Below, piece after piece: positions 24,300 through 42,545 of a stretch of 64,000 nucleotides of DNA (position 1 is its first letter; every line of letters begins with the position of its first letter). The stretch is from Pogona vitticeps. Its lineage: Eukaryota; Chordata; Lepidosauria; Squamata; Agamidae. The translations under genes and the position numbers were made by a program. The notes below the pieces were generated by a model, which saw only the letters and a program-made list of their open reading frames with translations, did no database searches and was not told where the DNA came from. The stretch is taken from positions 107,556,501 to 107,620,500 of the forward strand of contig NC_135785.1 of the NCBI RefSeq assembly GCF_051106095.1. The letters are read 5' to 3'.

Positions 24300-26370
24300 T
24301 AGCAAACCAAGTCAACATTGGCTAAACAGATTAATGATCAATTACATCCTAAGAAATAGTTTTGAAATGGCTTTCCAATAGCAAGGTTGTATATCACTGC
24401 AGGCCTAGGACATGTGTTTTAATATTGATAACAATATTTATGAACACTAATGCATTTGCTAAATTGTTTAATATGGAAAAATGTTATCCAGCCGATCAGT
24501 TAATTCTATTTGAAAAGAACAAGAATAGTAAGAAGGAAGAATAACACAGTATCATTCTACATGTTTTCCTTTAAATCCTATAGGCATCTGTAATGGTAAG
24601 ACAAGAAGCATGACTATTTGTTAACACCAAACAACTGGAAGGAAAACTCCATAACTTTACAGCAGCACATCTTCAGATAAATGTCACTGAACGATCATTG
24701 GACTATGTTGAGGGGCTTAACATATGCCATCTTCACTATTTATAGCAAGGCGGGGGAACATATGGCCCTCTAGATATTGATGAATTATAACTCCCATCAA
24801 TCCTCACAATTGACCAGGATGGCAAACATTGATGGGGATCAGAGCCCAACAACATTTGTCACATGTTTCCCCTTCCTGGTCTAGAGAATTTAAAGGACAG
24901 AATTTACCCTGTTTAGGGATGTTTTTGATGGCCAATCTCCTGAGAAAAGAAAGTGTAACCACACCCTAGAAAAAGCTGTTTGCATTTGAATAAAATGTGA
25001 ATTGACTACACACCTCAGAATCATAGGGAAGAATGAAAAAAGTGTGAGACTGAATTTATTTGCAGGAAATACCCTTAGCTACCTAGGATATTTTGTGGAG
25101 TCAACTCCATTAATCCTGCAATGGAATTGTCGACCTAAACAGCCTCCTTCTTTTTAATTTTAATTAAGTTGACAAGAAGGCATAAGAAATGTGGGGCTTA
25201 CATTTTGAGTGGGTAGTGAAGGCCTGTTACACAGCTTCATGAACATCAGTGTGCCTGATCTACAAGTTTAGTTTGGATTCCAGGTTGATCAAGCCTGGCT
25301 GATTTATTTCAGGATCTGGTGGGGTCTGAAGTATACCCCTAGTAAAAATACAGGAATGTGGTGAGCAGTTGTAGGATTGAGAGAGAAAGCAAGGACCTTA
25401 AATCAAGCCTCTAATTGGGCAACTATGCTCATCCACTGCTAATATCCTTTAGGGGAGGATGGCTCATGTTTCAAATGAATCCTTAATGGTAAGCAATGTG
25501 CAGACACTTGATTTCGAATGTTTTTGTTACCCACAGCAAAAGGAATGGCTCCTGGAGATTATGTCACAATCAAGCAGGTGGGGTTGAATTTGATTCCTTG
25601 ATTGACAGAACAGTTTGGCAGGTAGTGACTGTCTCTGTTGCCTAAAGTTTAATTTGACATTTATATATTTGGAATAGGCTGGCTAATCTGGTAAATACAA
25701 GGGGAATGGAAGGCACACAAAGAAGTCCCTTCATTTGACAGAAGGAAGTGGTTGGCAGAAGGACATTGAGCAATTTGGGTGGGGCATGTTCTGGGAAATC
25801 AAATGCTCTGCTGGCACCTGCCAAAGTCACCCGCTTATCTGACTCAGTTGCCTTGTAATTACACAAAAGGACATAGGGAATCCCTAGCTGAATCTTTTTA
25901 AGGTCAATGAAATCCAGTTATGGGAAACTTCAGGTCTTGGGTCAGAACTGAGCCCTCCTGGGATTTCGCTCCAGACTTTGGGATTTCCACCCCCCCCTTT
26001 CCTTATGATACCATGCTTGGTGGTCAATCTCCCAACATTTATATGGTGTCCCCCCCCCCATATTGTAATGTCTAAAAATGGTCACTGCCAGTTCTCCTAC
26101 TGGGATTGGTAGCAGTGGTGGTGATTTGGTGGCATTAGTATGATCTAGCTGTTCACTCAGACCTTCCGCAGTCTTACCGCTTGCTAATTTTGTCTCTTTA
26201 ATTACTGATGCGATGTTATTTTTCTGTTAACTACTGTATCTCTGTTTTGCCACCACCTTCTGTATTAGTCAGATTTTATATATAATTAATTTAGGGTCAC
26301 TTTTTCTTTGTTTGATGATTTAATTGATGGCTATTATTTAATTTTATTTTATGTCTACATCATTTCATTG
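24300..26370. other. Upstream side of collectin 3; no gene seen
   Basis: 24750-24885 is a hAT-type palindromic fragment (GGCCCTCTAGATATTGATGA, then AACTCCCATCAATCC and its partner GATGGGGATCAGAGCCC). The rest shows no exon or nameable repeat. Short C runs occur at 25990 and 26050. Confidence 0.45.
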
Positions 26371-26374
26371 CAAG

Positions 26375-26415
26375 CCACCCAGAGTAGTAGCTTGTCCACT
26401 AGATGGGCTGGATAA

Positions 26416-26466
<51 letters not shown>

Positions 26467-26510
26467 ATGCACGCACGCACGCACACACACACACACACAC
26501 ACACACAAAA
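26375..26510 (+). repeat. LINE/SINE tail with (AAAT)n, (ACGC)n and (AC)n
   Basis: The end motif CAAGCCACCCAGAGTAGTAG..AGATGGGCTGGATAATAAAT of a reptile retroposon is followed by about 13 AAAT units, three ACGC units and about 11 AC units. Confidence 0.85.
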
Positions 26511-27039
26511 ACTACGAATTTGCTTATTCTACTGCTGCTTGCCCTGAGATTTGTCTCCCTGTTTCGTGACCCAGAGAAGCACAGCATTTTCTTAAGGCTT
26601 TAAGAGATGCCCTGAGACTTTGCAACCTGACCTGTGGAGCCATTTTTGTCCTCATCTGCCCCCCCCCCCCACTTATCCATTTATGGTGACCTTTTTGTAT
26701 CACCTCTGATCTTAGAGAGTAGCATGATGTTGGGAATTTGCTTTTCTAGATAGAGATCACTGGACTGGTCCAATTACGTCAGAGTGAATTCTTCCTTGTT
26801 TATTCTATTCAGGGGTTGTTAAGAGGTTAGCAGAACAGAAACCAAGATATTGAAATAGTTTCTCATCCTAATGCTCACTTGCTGCACAGCATTCTTTTAA
26901 TTTTTAAACTTTATTATTTTCTGTTAGTTCAGACTTACAATTTATTTATTGCTAAGTTGTGCTATGCCCAATTATACTGTGTAGGTTATACTGGATGTTG
27001 GTACAGTGTCTTAGTGTCAGCTTTGAAAATTTGACTGTA

Positions 27040-27258
27040 GCTTATCTCAGTTGTTTAGGTATCTGGTTGTGAAGCCAGAGGTTGGGAGTTAAATTCCCCA
27101 CTGAACATTCCAGAAGAGCCAGCCTGTGTGGCCAAGGGCAAGCTACACAGTCCCAGGTGGCCCTCGAAGAAGGAAATATTAAACCACTTCTGAGTATTCT
27201 CTACCTGGAAAACTCTGAAAAAGGGTCACCATAAATCAGATTTGACTTGGCAGTACAT
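27040..27258 (+). mobile_element. tRNA-derived SINE, sense copy
   Basis: Features are GTTTAGGTATCTGGTTGTGA, GTTGGGAGTTAAATTCCCC (B box region), AACCACTTCTGAGTATTCTC and TCAGATTTGACTTGGCAGTA, ending in a TTCTTA repeat. Confidence 0.8.
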
Positions 27259-27309
27259 TCTTATTCTTATTCTTATTTTTATTCTTATTCTTATTCTTAT
27301 TCTTATTCT

Positions 27310-27359
<50 letters not shown>

Positions 27360-27360
27360 A
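27258..27360 (+). repeat. (TTCTTA)n then (AGT)n
   Basis: About nine TTCTTA units from the SINE tail (one with an extra TTTTTA form), then about 16 AGT units. Confidence 0.95.
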
Positions 27361-27526
27361 TACAGTGCTTACATGCTTTCATGCCATTAGTTTCATGCAG
27401 AAGCAGAATAGGTTGTTATTAGGCAATTCTAATAGAGAGGTAAAAGACAGGTAACAAACATAAGCAATAAATGCTGCTAATGATGGGCAGAATCCTACTG
27501 CCATTTGTGTAACATTTACATAACTA

Positions 27527-27858
27527 ATGGTAAAGGTAACGGTTCCCCTTGACATTTAGTCCAGTCATGTCCAACTCTAGGGCATGGTGCTCATCCCCGT
27601 TTTCAAGCCATTGAGTCAGCGTTTGTCCATAGACTGTTTCCATGGTCACGTGGCCAGCGTGACTAGACACGGAACGCTGTGGTGGTACCTATTTATTTAC
27701 TCACATTTTTACATGCTTTCAAACTGCTGGTTTGGCAGGAGCTGGGACAAGTGATGGGAGCTTACTCAGTCGCATGGATTCAATCTTACAACTGCTGGTC
27801 TTCCGCCCTTGCAAGCACAGAGGCTTCTGTGGTTTAACCAGCACCACCACCATGTCCC
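27527..27858 (-). mobile_element. Sauria-type SINE, whole length, with a perfect 11-base target-site duplication
   Basis: On the minus strand a tRNA-like head (GGTTAAACCACAGAAGCC) leads to a 3' end reading AGAGTTGGACATGACTGGAC, which resembles the BovB 3' end used for mobilisation. It is flanked by TTACATAACTA at 27516-27526 and 27859-27869. Confidence 0.85.
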
Positions 27859-27869
27859 TTACATAACTA

Positions 27870-28060
27870 GCCAAGAGTAATTACAGCTAATTGATGAGGT
27901 GGTAGGACATGCCTTTGTTACAAGACTGGTCATATGCCTGCTTGTGCAACTGAAATGTGTCTTGTTAGCTCATCAATTAGCTACAAGTTATGCAGACTTT
28001 CCACTAACACCATGGGATTTTGGCAGCTATATAAACTCTTCCTGGCTGTGTTGCCAGAAT
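27870..28060. repeat. Palindromic interspersed repeat, copy 1
   Basis: AGCTAATTGATGAG (27885-27898) and CTCATCAATTAGCT (27969-27982) are perfect inverted arms. A diverged copy with the same layout lies at 51610-51790. Confidence 0.6.
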
Positions 28061-28430
28061 GCTGTCACATGTATGTGGGAACTGATACTGATGGATTCCA
28101 TTTAGGAGCACTTATCACCGATATTCCATATGCACAGTCAATCAAAACCTTTATAGCATCTAAATGTAAACTTGATCTCAGGGTTGCCATTTTGGCAGGT
28201 ATGTTCCATGCATGTTTTGTTGCGGCAGGACTTAAATCCTTGTTTTGCATGAATGTTTTGTTCTTCCAATGCCCCTCATTTAACTCTGTCAAAAATCTTT
28301 AAGAATTTGGCACAGCAGCAACACAGGAAGGATTGACTGGGTACAACTGTGCTGTCTCTTCTAACATAAGCACACTATATACACAAAAGTCACTATGTAT
28401 GCAGCACTGAAAGAAAAGTTACCAGCTTAC

Positions 28431-28510
28431 CTTCTTCACGTTCTCTCTCTCTGTACAATTCAGCTGGATCAGATTCACTCACTTTTACTTAACTGTGAAA
28501 GAGAGCTTTA
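28431..28510 (-). other. Candidate 5' non-coding exon of collectin 3
   Basis: A strong minus-strand donor, GAAGAAG before GTAAGC (exon end 28431), lies about 4.9 kb upstream of the acceptor of the ATG exon. No TATA box is evident, and the 5' end is a guess. Confidence 0.25.
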
Positions 28511-28712
28511 CTCCCTGTCAGTTTGAATTCCAGTGGCAGGCAACTCCCAACACTAAGTCCCTTCCTTAGATATGAAGCAATGAGTCAGATGAAGCAAGAA
28601 CTGAAGAACACAAACCTGTTATTTGCTAAAGCAAACCAACATTTTTATTTCAATGGATTGCAAAATAGTCTTAAATCACAAGGTTACACAGAGCACTTTA
28701 GCGGCATCCCTT

Positions 28713-28991
28713 GAAAGAAAAGAAAAGAAAAGAAAAGAAAAGAAAAGAAAAGGAAAGGAAAGGAAAGGAAAGGAAAGGAAAGGAAAGGAAAGGAAAGGAA
28801 AGGAAAGGAAAGAAAAGAAAAGAAAAGAAAAGAAAAGAAAAGAAAAGAAAAGAAAAGAAAAGAAAAGGAAAGGAAAGGAAAGGAAAGAAAAGAAAAGAAA
28901 AGAAAAGAAAAGAAAAGAAAAGAAAAGAAAAGGAAAGGAAAGGAAAGGAAAGGAAAGGAAAGGAAAGGAAAGGAAAGGAAAGGAAAGGAAG

Positions 28992-29089
<98 letters not shown>
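28713..29089 (+). repeat. Composite purine satellite: (GAAAA)n, (GGAAA)n, (GAAA)n
   Basis: Alternating blocks of GAAAA and GGAAA pentamers (28713-28990) and then a block of about 23 GAAA tetramers. The whole is about 375 bases with all purines on the plus strand. Confidence 0.97.
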
Positions 29090-29280
29090 ATTCAGACAGG
29101 AAAGTATGAAGGGAATTCTGTGAGTTTGAAAGATATGTGAAGGTGCTGAGGGAGAAATAGATGAGCTAAGAGGTCAAACCCTTCAAATATTTTCTTTGTA
29201 TCTATATATATTTCAAAATGTGTATCTCAAGTTATGAAAATCAGATACTGTTTTATTTTGCTTTTGGTTTTTTGCTGACA

Positions 29281-29400
29281 TTCATAGAATAATTGAGTTG
29301 GAAAGAGCCTATAAGGCCATTGAGTCCAATCCCTTGCTTAAGTTAGGTTGGACATAATCAGGTATAAAAAAATCTCCACACACGCTGCTATTAATGGTTG
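29281..29400 (-). mobile_element. CR1 LINE 3' end, short copy
   Basis: Antisense signature AGTTGGAAAGAGCCTATAAG, then GCCATTGAGTCCAATCCC. Confidence 0.75.
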
Positions 29401-29499
29401 GGATACAAACTTAAGAGTGCTTCCAGAGAAAAAGAGATCACAGTGACACCTATTAAAACATGTTTTATGTAGTTAAGTTAAGGACAAAATGGTAGACAA

Positions 29500-30420
29500 A
29501 GTGCTGGGAAAATATGGGAAGGCTACTGTGAGAGGGGGGCACTGCTGCATGCACCCCTAGTGGACCGTCTGCTCCAAACCCATTCCCAGAGATGCAAGGT
29601 GTGACTGAGGCATCAGCCATCACTGGGATTGAGAAGAGTATGGGCCAGGTTGCACAACCCCAGGAGAGGGGAGGACAGGTGAAGGAAGGCTCTCTAGAGG
29701 AAGGTGGGAAAGGAGTACAACACCAGGAAGGGGACGAGCAGGGGAAAGAAGGACCCCTGGAAGAGAGCAGGGAAGTGGGAGGGATTTTTGACTTGGGAAA
29801 TATAAAAGGGGACCTAGAGAAGGTAGATGGGAGGTGATGGAGCAGAGGAAATATTCTCTGATGTGGGCAAAGAAGGGGCATGGAGCAATGCTTGGGAGGA
29901 GGTGTCAGAGGCATACAATATAGAGGAGACTCTGAAGCTAGAGGACAGCTGGGAGTGCATATACTGAGAGGATCCCCAGACCACGTGCTAGTTGAGTCCC
30001 ACATGCCCTGATCAGTGGCCCCCAACCTTGGGCCTCCAGATGTTCTTGGACTACAATTCCCAGAAGCCTTCAGCACCACCTCTGCTGGCCAGGATTTCTG
30101 GGAGTTGAAGTCCAAGAACATCTGGAGGCCCAAGGTTGGGGACCACTACGCTAGATGAACTCCAGTATGCCCCACCACCTAAGTTATGGCTGAAGCCTCA
30201 GGAATAATTTCATCAATGTGGATCAGGTGGGGGGCTACCCCCAATCAGCTGCAATGCTGGTGAAGAAATTGACAAAAGGAGTGCCAGAGGCTTCTCTAGC
30301 AGCAGCAAGCAGGGCTCATAAGCACATAGCCAGCTCGCCAGACAGGTATGAAGCAACAAGGCTTGCGCTTTTTGTACCTGTGCTAACCCTCACTCCTTTC
30401 ATGTAGTAGGTAGAGCCACT
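29500..30420 (+). other. Unassigned purine-rich segment, interrupted by a MITE
   Basis: 29590-29840 has an 81-codon plus-strand frame rich in Gly, Glu and Gln; 30160-30410 continues with a GC-richer text. The two parts flank the palindromic element at 30013-30148 and may be one older repeat. I do not recognise it and see no host exon. Confidence 0.3.
30013..30148. mobile_element. Palindromic MITE (hAT-like)
   Basis: CAGTGGCCCCCAACCTTGGG..AGATGTTCTTGGACT is answered by GTCCAAGAACATCTGGAGGC..GGTTGGGGACCACTA. Arms of about 60 bases, nearly perfect, with a short centre. It could fold into a hairpin. Confidence 0.75.
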
Positions 30421-30888
30421 GAAATCAATGGGACTTAAATGAGTTGTGTCACAGCCATTTCTACAGGTTTACTTTAGATATGGATAAAGTCTGCATGTAA
30501 CTTTGTGTCATGAACAGAGCTGTGAAAGAACACTCGTACTGACAGACCTAGAGCAGACCCACTGAAGCAGTTTCTGAATAGGCAACCATCTCTTATGGAA
30601 GCTCTATTAATCTAGTGGATCTACTCTAGTTGAGACTAGCAATTTGATTTAGGCCAAGGTTCACTGGATGCAAGATGGTAAATAGTGTACAATCATACAA
30701 GGTGAACTAATGCTGCTGATCAAATCCTAAATACTGGTGATGGTATTTTGTTGTGCTATACAACCCCTCTCCCCCCTTTATAATAGTGGCCCACACTGAA
30801 TGGAGCATTGATAAGCCAGCAAGATTAACCTTGCACATTGACTCACACCTACACAAGATGCAGACAAAAGGATCTTCTTCCTTCCAAA

Positions 30889-30894
30889 TTTATT
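30889..30894 (-). promoter_or_regulatory. Candidate poly(A) signal of collectin 2
   Basis: AATAAA on the minus strand, about 390 bases past the stop codon. It is the first such hexamer I see downstream. Placed by motif only. Confidence 0.35.
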
Positions 30895-31283
30895 ATTAAT
30901 TTCAGGAACACTTTTCAGCTGACATTTCTTCCTGGGCACTTCAGAAACACTACTATGTCAAAGACTCTGCTGCTACTTATAAGAGAGGAAGACGAAAAAA
31001 ATAATAATAATAAAAGCAGGAAGATATTCAGAGTGAAACTAGGTGAGATATTCAGTTCCAGTTTAAAAGTGAAGCTCCCTTGAATTGTTGAAGATATCCA
31101 CCTGTCATTACACAAATGTTTTCCATCTCTGTATCCCGAATTCCAGAGTGCTTGTTTTGCGATTGGTCATCAGAAGTTAAGCGTAGGCTTCATTTCCTAG
31201 AAATATTTCTAAATGGGACTGATTTTGAGATCTTACAAATACTGTAACTATGCAAAGGATGATCAGAGCCACCAGGAGAGAGA

Positions 31284-36973
<5,690 letters not shown>

Positions 36974-36975
36974 TC

Positions 36976-38530
36976 CTAGAAAAGTGGTTTTGGAAGACTT
37001 TTCATGTATCCTGAAAAACATTGGATTGATCAATGGATAGAAACAGATAGTAATCATTCACTCAATGAGCAATTTTAAAGTTAGCCCATTGAAACATGTG
37101 TACAAAATAATGATGAACATATAAGGGATGGGTAAAGATTTTGTTTGATTTGTTTTAACCCCACAAATAACTTACATTTCCTCATAAATTTGAAATGAAG
37201 AACTTGAGATGAAAGGTAGGTTCTTCAGTGTGTGAGAGACTGAATTTGTAGACCCAAGCAAATCATGTTGACTTTTTAAGTGTGGCTTGAATCCCTGTAT
37301 AATACAGCCACCTTTGTGTTACTGAATTAGGGTAACCAGTGTGATATGAAGTAACTAGACAATTTGGGGTAAATGTGAGGTAAATGGAGAATGGGCATAA
37401 AGACTGATGAGCGTGTTCTAATGAAGGCTTTAAGAGTGAGCGCAGCTTGACAGCTTGAACAAGAGATTTCACACTTCTCCATTTCGATATGGCTTCCAGG
37501 ATGAGACTTCTGGGTTAAAATGAATAGGATGAAAAACATGGAAGAGGCTCTTTTGTTTTCAGATTCTTTTGTTAGTTTCTCAAAGAGAGCCTCTGAAATC
37601 TGAATACTTCATTTTAATGAAAGTTTCAAATACTTTTGTTTCCCTTACATTTGCTCTTTCCTTCACCTTTTGTATGTCAAATTGCTCAGAAAAGGTTCAG
37701 TCAAGCAGCTCCACAAGGCCTGCTGTTAGCAGCCAATCAGAATATCCAGGAGGAGGGGAGTTGGGATTTTCAGTTGCAGAAGGATCTGGATTGGTTGGAA
37801 CCCATTGAAGATTGTTCTTTGCTTCAACCCGTTCCTTCTGGGTGGGATCAATCTGCTCCTAAGCTGCATAGTGCCATCTATCTTGATTGTGCTGTCCATC
37901 TGAGCCTGCAGATTCTTTTTGCCTTTTTTTTTTTTTTTTGGCCTTCCCCTTTTCTTGAGATTATGTTTGCTGCTACTGCCAAACAGCCTACATATGGTGC
38001 CAACACACCTCCTTGGGATTATTATTTGGATTTTTTAAAAATGATGTTCACCTTCTCCTCTGTCTCCTTCCCTGCATTATTTTGCAGCCTGCCACTGTGT
38101 ACTAATGGTAGTAGGGAGAAAAATCTGCCCGATACCCATATTCTAGTCAGAGCTGGCAACATTATTGCCTTTGTTTGCTTCCTTGCGTTTCTTGTTTCTT
38201 GGGAGGGGGAACTGTGTGTCTGTATGTCATACTGTCTCTTTACCCACATGTGTGAATATCAGGATTTCTTTCCCTATTAGACTGATTGTTAAAAATTATG
38301 TTATTTTGGCTAGTTTACTATCAACTGCCTACTTTCCCTTGCTTGTTTGAAGTAGTTTTAAAGAGTTTATTAGAAATTTTAAGTTGATTCTATTATTTGA
38401 CTTTCCCCTGCTTTTTTATAGTATTTTAGGGGTTCTTTTGGACTAGTGTGAGAATATTAATATGAATGGGGGGAAACTAAGTGAAAGAACAAGAATGAGC
38501 TGACAGATTTTTGTATTCAGTGAAAGCACA
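36976..38530. other. Upstream of the collectin 2 ATG exon; one odd open frame
   Basis: A 214-codon plus-strand frame (37636-38280) is open, but it crosses a T run and shows no domain. 37725-38000 reads like the 5' region of a LINE or other repeat (CAGCCAATCAGAATATCC..AGTGCCATCTATCTTGATTG). No host gene is supported. Confidence 0.35.
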
Positions 38531-38539
38531 GGTATTTTA

Positions 38540-39195
38540 TTTATTTGTTTGTTTGTTTGTTTGTTTGTTTTGTTTTGTTTTGTTTTATTTATATCCCGCC
38601 TATCTGGTTGGTTAAGACCACTAATATATATAAAACAGTTTTTACATAATAGAAGACATTTCAACAAGATGGGGGCAAACAATGGGGGGGAGGAGAAAAA
38701 GGGGACATCAGGAATTGACTGGAGGGAAGGCCTGCTGAAACATCCATGTTTTTAGTTGATTTTTAAAGATACCCAGCGAGGGAGTCACACGAATCTCAGG
38801 AGGTAGGTTATTCCAGAGGCGAGGAGCCACCACCAAGAAGGCCTGATTTCTTGTCTTTTCCTTCCGGGCCTCCCTCAGCGTTCAGCCTCACCTCCTGGCT
38901 TGCACGAGTGACACAGGTAGCTCTTGGTGGGAGTAGGTGTTCCACCAAGTATCGAAGCCCTAAACTGTTTAGGGCTTTGTACGTAAGCATCAACACTTTG
39001 AAGTCGATGCAGAACCGGATGGGCAGCCAATGCAATGCGGCCAGAGTGGGTGAAATGTGTTGGTATTTTTTCACTCCACTAAGTAGTCTGGCCGCTGCAT
39101 TCTGCACCACCTGGAATTTCCGCAACAGCTTCAAAGGCAGCCCCACATAGAGCACATTACAGTGGTCTAATCTTGAGATTACCCTGAAAGAACAA
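38540..39195 (-). mobile_element. L2/CR1-type LINE 3' fragment
   Basis: Minus-strand peptides RLDHCNVLYVGLPLKLLRKF and LAALHWLPIRFCIDFKVL are the RT C-terminus of this LINE group. It is followed by a 3' UTR with TATCCCGCCTATCTGG reversed at 38592 and a TTTG/TTTA repeat at 38535-38590. Confidence 0.85.
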
Positions 39196-39673
39196 AAAAT
39201 GAATGAGGCATCCCCACAAAAGAGCCCAGAATGATTCAAAACTGAAAGGTTTTTTTCCTGCACATCCCTATGGCTACTTAACCACAAGATGGTGGACATT
39301 ATGAGCAGCCCACAGACGTTTCAGGTTTTCCTGCTTGATAAGTGTATCCTCTATGTAGTATTTACAGCTCAGGCCTTATGCATATTTCTATGAAGAGAAC
39401 TATCCTTGCAGGGAATAGAAAATGGCAGAGGTAGTTGGGACTCCTACACTGGTATCAATAATCCACCATGTAGGAAGACGTAGGGAATATAAGAAGACAC
39501 AAAAGGCTATAGGATGGAAGATTAAGCCTCCCTTACACTCAGCGGTCCCAAATGGGATTGTGTCCATGTGTATTTTCTTTAGAGTAACAAACTAAAGCTG
39601 ACTTGTAACTGTGTGTGTAAAAGATTATGCCTGTATCCATAACTCAATGCAATTTTTGTTTAAAACAAAGAGG

Positions 39674-39820
<147 letters not shown>

Positions 39821-40245
39821 CTCTAACAAAAGTGGATTCTGATATAGGATGATTACATAACTAAAGTCAGAATATCAAACCTAGGGTTGTGTAATTTTTC
39901 TTCAGATCAGGCATAAGAAAATCTGGACCTTTTTAATGAAGAATTAACCCCCTCCTTCCCCAAAAACAAGGAAGCTGCAGACTGAAAAACTGGAATTTAT
40001 TTTTTTAAATTATTCAGGACCATCATGCAATGAAATAAAGGTTAGTTTTAATGGAGGGGAAAATAATTAATTCATTCCATATACAAAGGAACTTCTCATA
40101 GGAGAGGTGGCTTCCCTCCTGTGACAAACATCAAGATTCAAAAATGGTGCTTTGCTGTCACTGTTGTTACAAGTTATTTTCCACATTATTTTGAAATAGA
40201 TTAATCTGTGTCAACTGACTCATTAATTTGCAATTCAATACCTAC

Positions 40246-40247
40246 AT

Positions 40248-40319
<72 letters not shown>

Positions 40320-40322
40320 TAT
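40246..40322 (+). repeat. (TTTA)n microsatellite with retroposon tail
   Basis: About 18 TTTA units followed by ATATCCACCTTCTGCCCTG, an antisense retroposon end. Confidence 0.95.
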
Positions 40323-40639
40323 CCACCTTCTGCCCTGTAGAGGGACACAGGGCTGTTCTCTTATGTGGGAGTAAAGCCTATTGAGATTAATATGATTTAC
40401 TCCTGAATAAACATGTGTCCATAATTGTACTATGAACAGTCACACTTACATATATTATGATATACATGTCTATGTTTCCCTAGTTAATATACAACAGGCT
40501 TTCATTTTCAGGGGAGAATTTGGCCACAACAGCAATATTACATAAGACGTTCTTTTAAAATTAAGAACATTTTGTCTCCTACTTGCCTGTATTACGCCAC
40601 AATCCCATGAACATTTCATAGATTCAGAATTTCACTTAC

Positions 40640-40715
40640 CTTCAAGCACAGATTTAGCTTCCCTATTGGAAAGACTCAAATGTGCCTGACTCTCTACTTT
40701 CACTGCTTCTGAATG
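40640..40715 (-). other. Candidate 5' non-coding exon of collectin 2
   Basis: The minus strand shows a strong donor, CTTGAAG before GTAAGT, with the exon end at 40640, about 3.7 kb before the acceptor of the ATG exon. No clear TATA box is seen, so the 5' end is arbitrary. This is a proposal from splice-site strength and position. Confidence 0.3.
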
Positions 40716-41254
40716 TGAATAAGCTTTCCTTTTTTGTGTTCCACCCACTTTGTTTACTGATGAGAACTCTAGGGGCAAAGCTCAATCCTATCTATTCCAG
40801 TGTTCTATCCTGCCCAGAGAGTAGGCTAAACTTTTTTTTATCATACCTTATTGTGTGAGGCAAAACACAGTGAAATATGTTTACAAGAAGTGATTGATGC
40901 AATTTTAATAAGCCAAACAAATTGTCAAGAAAGAATGGAGGCATTCTGCCCCCCTGCCCCCAAAGTAAGTGCACAAATTCCACTTTAGACCAACTCACAG
41001 TTAAAGTCAATTTTGCAGTAGAACTTTATAGAACAATAAAAATAAAACCTGCAGCCCTTTCATCTGTCCCCAGAGAGATCAGGACCATACACCAGAAAGA
41101 CAACTGTTAACGACTCTTAACAACCCATGGCAATGGGTGGAGAAGGACTGCAGAAGTGGCATTTTCACTAACCCCCCCCCCATCCTTTGTCCATCTAACA
41201 AACCTATTCAGACCAGGGGGAAGTGAAACCAACATGGAGGATATATCAGGGGTC

Positions 41255-41350
41255 TCCTACCAACTCTCCTCAGACTGAAGAAGCTACTTGGATGAATAGT
41301 GAAACGTTTCAGCCTAATAAGAAAGAAGTCCAGTTGACTCAACTTTCAGA
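41255..41350 (+). mobile_element. Penelope-like pseudo-LTR fragment (tentative)
   Basis: Contains GACTGAAGAAGCTACTTGGA and AATAGTGAAACGTTTCAGCC, a pattern common in fish and reptile Penelope-like elements as I recall them. Short and old. Confidence 0.4.
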
Positions 41351-42399
41351 TTATTTTTAAGATGGATGAGTGAACATAATGAAATGGATGTGTTGAAGCT
41401 GTTCATTGCTAGAATGATGCTCTGGGCCCTAGAGCATAATCCTAACATTGTGGTTTGATCTCTGTCCTTCTTGGGCTTCCACCTGAAGTGGCTGCTTTCA
41501 ACAAATATGTCATAGAAATGTGACATATGATGTGAACTATCGTTCTTTTCTCTTTTGACGGAAGAGGATTGCTTGCAACCAGTTATGCAGATCTTCTGCT
41601 GCAACCATAAGTATGTTACTGCCTGGCAATGGCCCATATCTCTGTTGCTACCAGCCACAGAATTGCTCATTTGTGTACATATTGTGAGGCAATCCCAGCA
41701 TGTCTGCCTTATTCTATTTCCAAACCCAGACTAATAGACTGCTATTGCAAACTCTGCTTCTCCCCAGCATGGAGACTTCTGCTTCTGTGTGAACAGGAGA
41801 ACTGCACAGCACAACACGCCACCCCATATATGCCTCTGCTTGCTCTTTTCTGAAATACAGGCTGTATTCTGAAATAAAGATGTAGACGTGGCAGTTTTGT
41901 TGACAGGTGCAAAGGTTTCGCCTTTAGGTTTTCCATGAGACTGAAATTGTTACCAAAAAACCAAAAACAAACAAAAATCCCTGAAATGACTCCAGAACAA
42001 GGCCTGCTGCCTTTCATTGTAGAGCCAAATATAACTCTTACTCATAAGGACTTAACTGTTTTCCTTTGCCAAGTGGTTCACCTGATAATTGCTCGAGATT
42101 GGATTTACAGGCATTAGCTAATTAGTCTCACCGAAAGATCTTTAAACCAACAGTAGAAAATTCTCACCCTTTCTTTTTCTCTTGTCCATAAGGCAAATGT
42201 GCACTGGAGAGAGATGAAGGAGGCCAAGAAATGACCCAAATGCCTCACGATTATGAATAAGGATGTTTACTGACTTCAGAAAACTGTCCAACAAGGTGAA
42301 GCAGGGAGAATTATTCCTTACCACATTAGATACAGGGGTTTCCAAGAAGTCTCCAGTTGTGCTCATGTCAATACACCTCTACAAATCCCCAAGTTCGCC

Positions 42400-42545
42400 T
42401 GAAACCATCAGGTGCCATAGTAAAAGAGGAAAGTACCAAGGTGAAAGACTGGCACCTGAGCAATGACTAAGGGAATGGACTTCATGGCCTTACAGGCCCC
42501 TTCCAACTTCATTATTCTATTATTCTGTTCTATTATTCTGTGAAA
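42400..42545 (+). mobile_element. CR1 LINE 3' end, short copy
   Basis: GGACTTCATGGCCTTACAGG, then CCCCTTCCAACTTCATTATT and repeated ATTCTATT units. Confidence 0.8.

Noticed and set aside
23340-29090. CRISPR-like or tandem coding repeats
   Set aside because: The periodic sequences are eukaryotic microsatellites with no spacers.
28623-29123. Lys/Glu-rich frames of up to 166 codons
   Set aside because: Pure translations of the GAAAA/GGAAA satellite.
29465-30133. 222-codon minus-strand frame, rich in Pro and Ser
   Set aside because: It runs through the palindromic MITE at 30013-30148 and is the reverse of a purine-rich segment. No domain, no splice context, biased composition.
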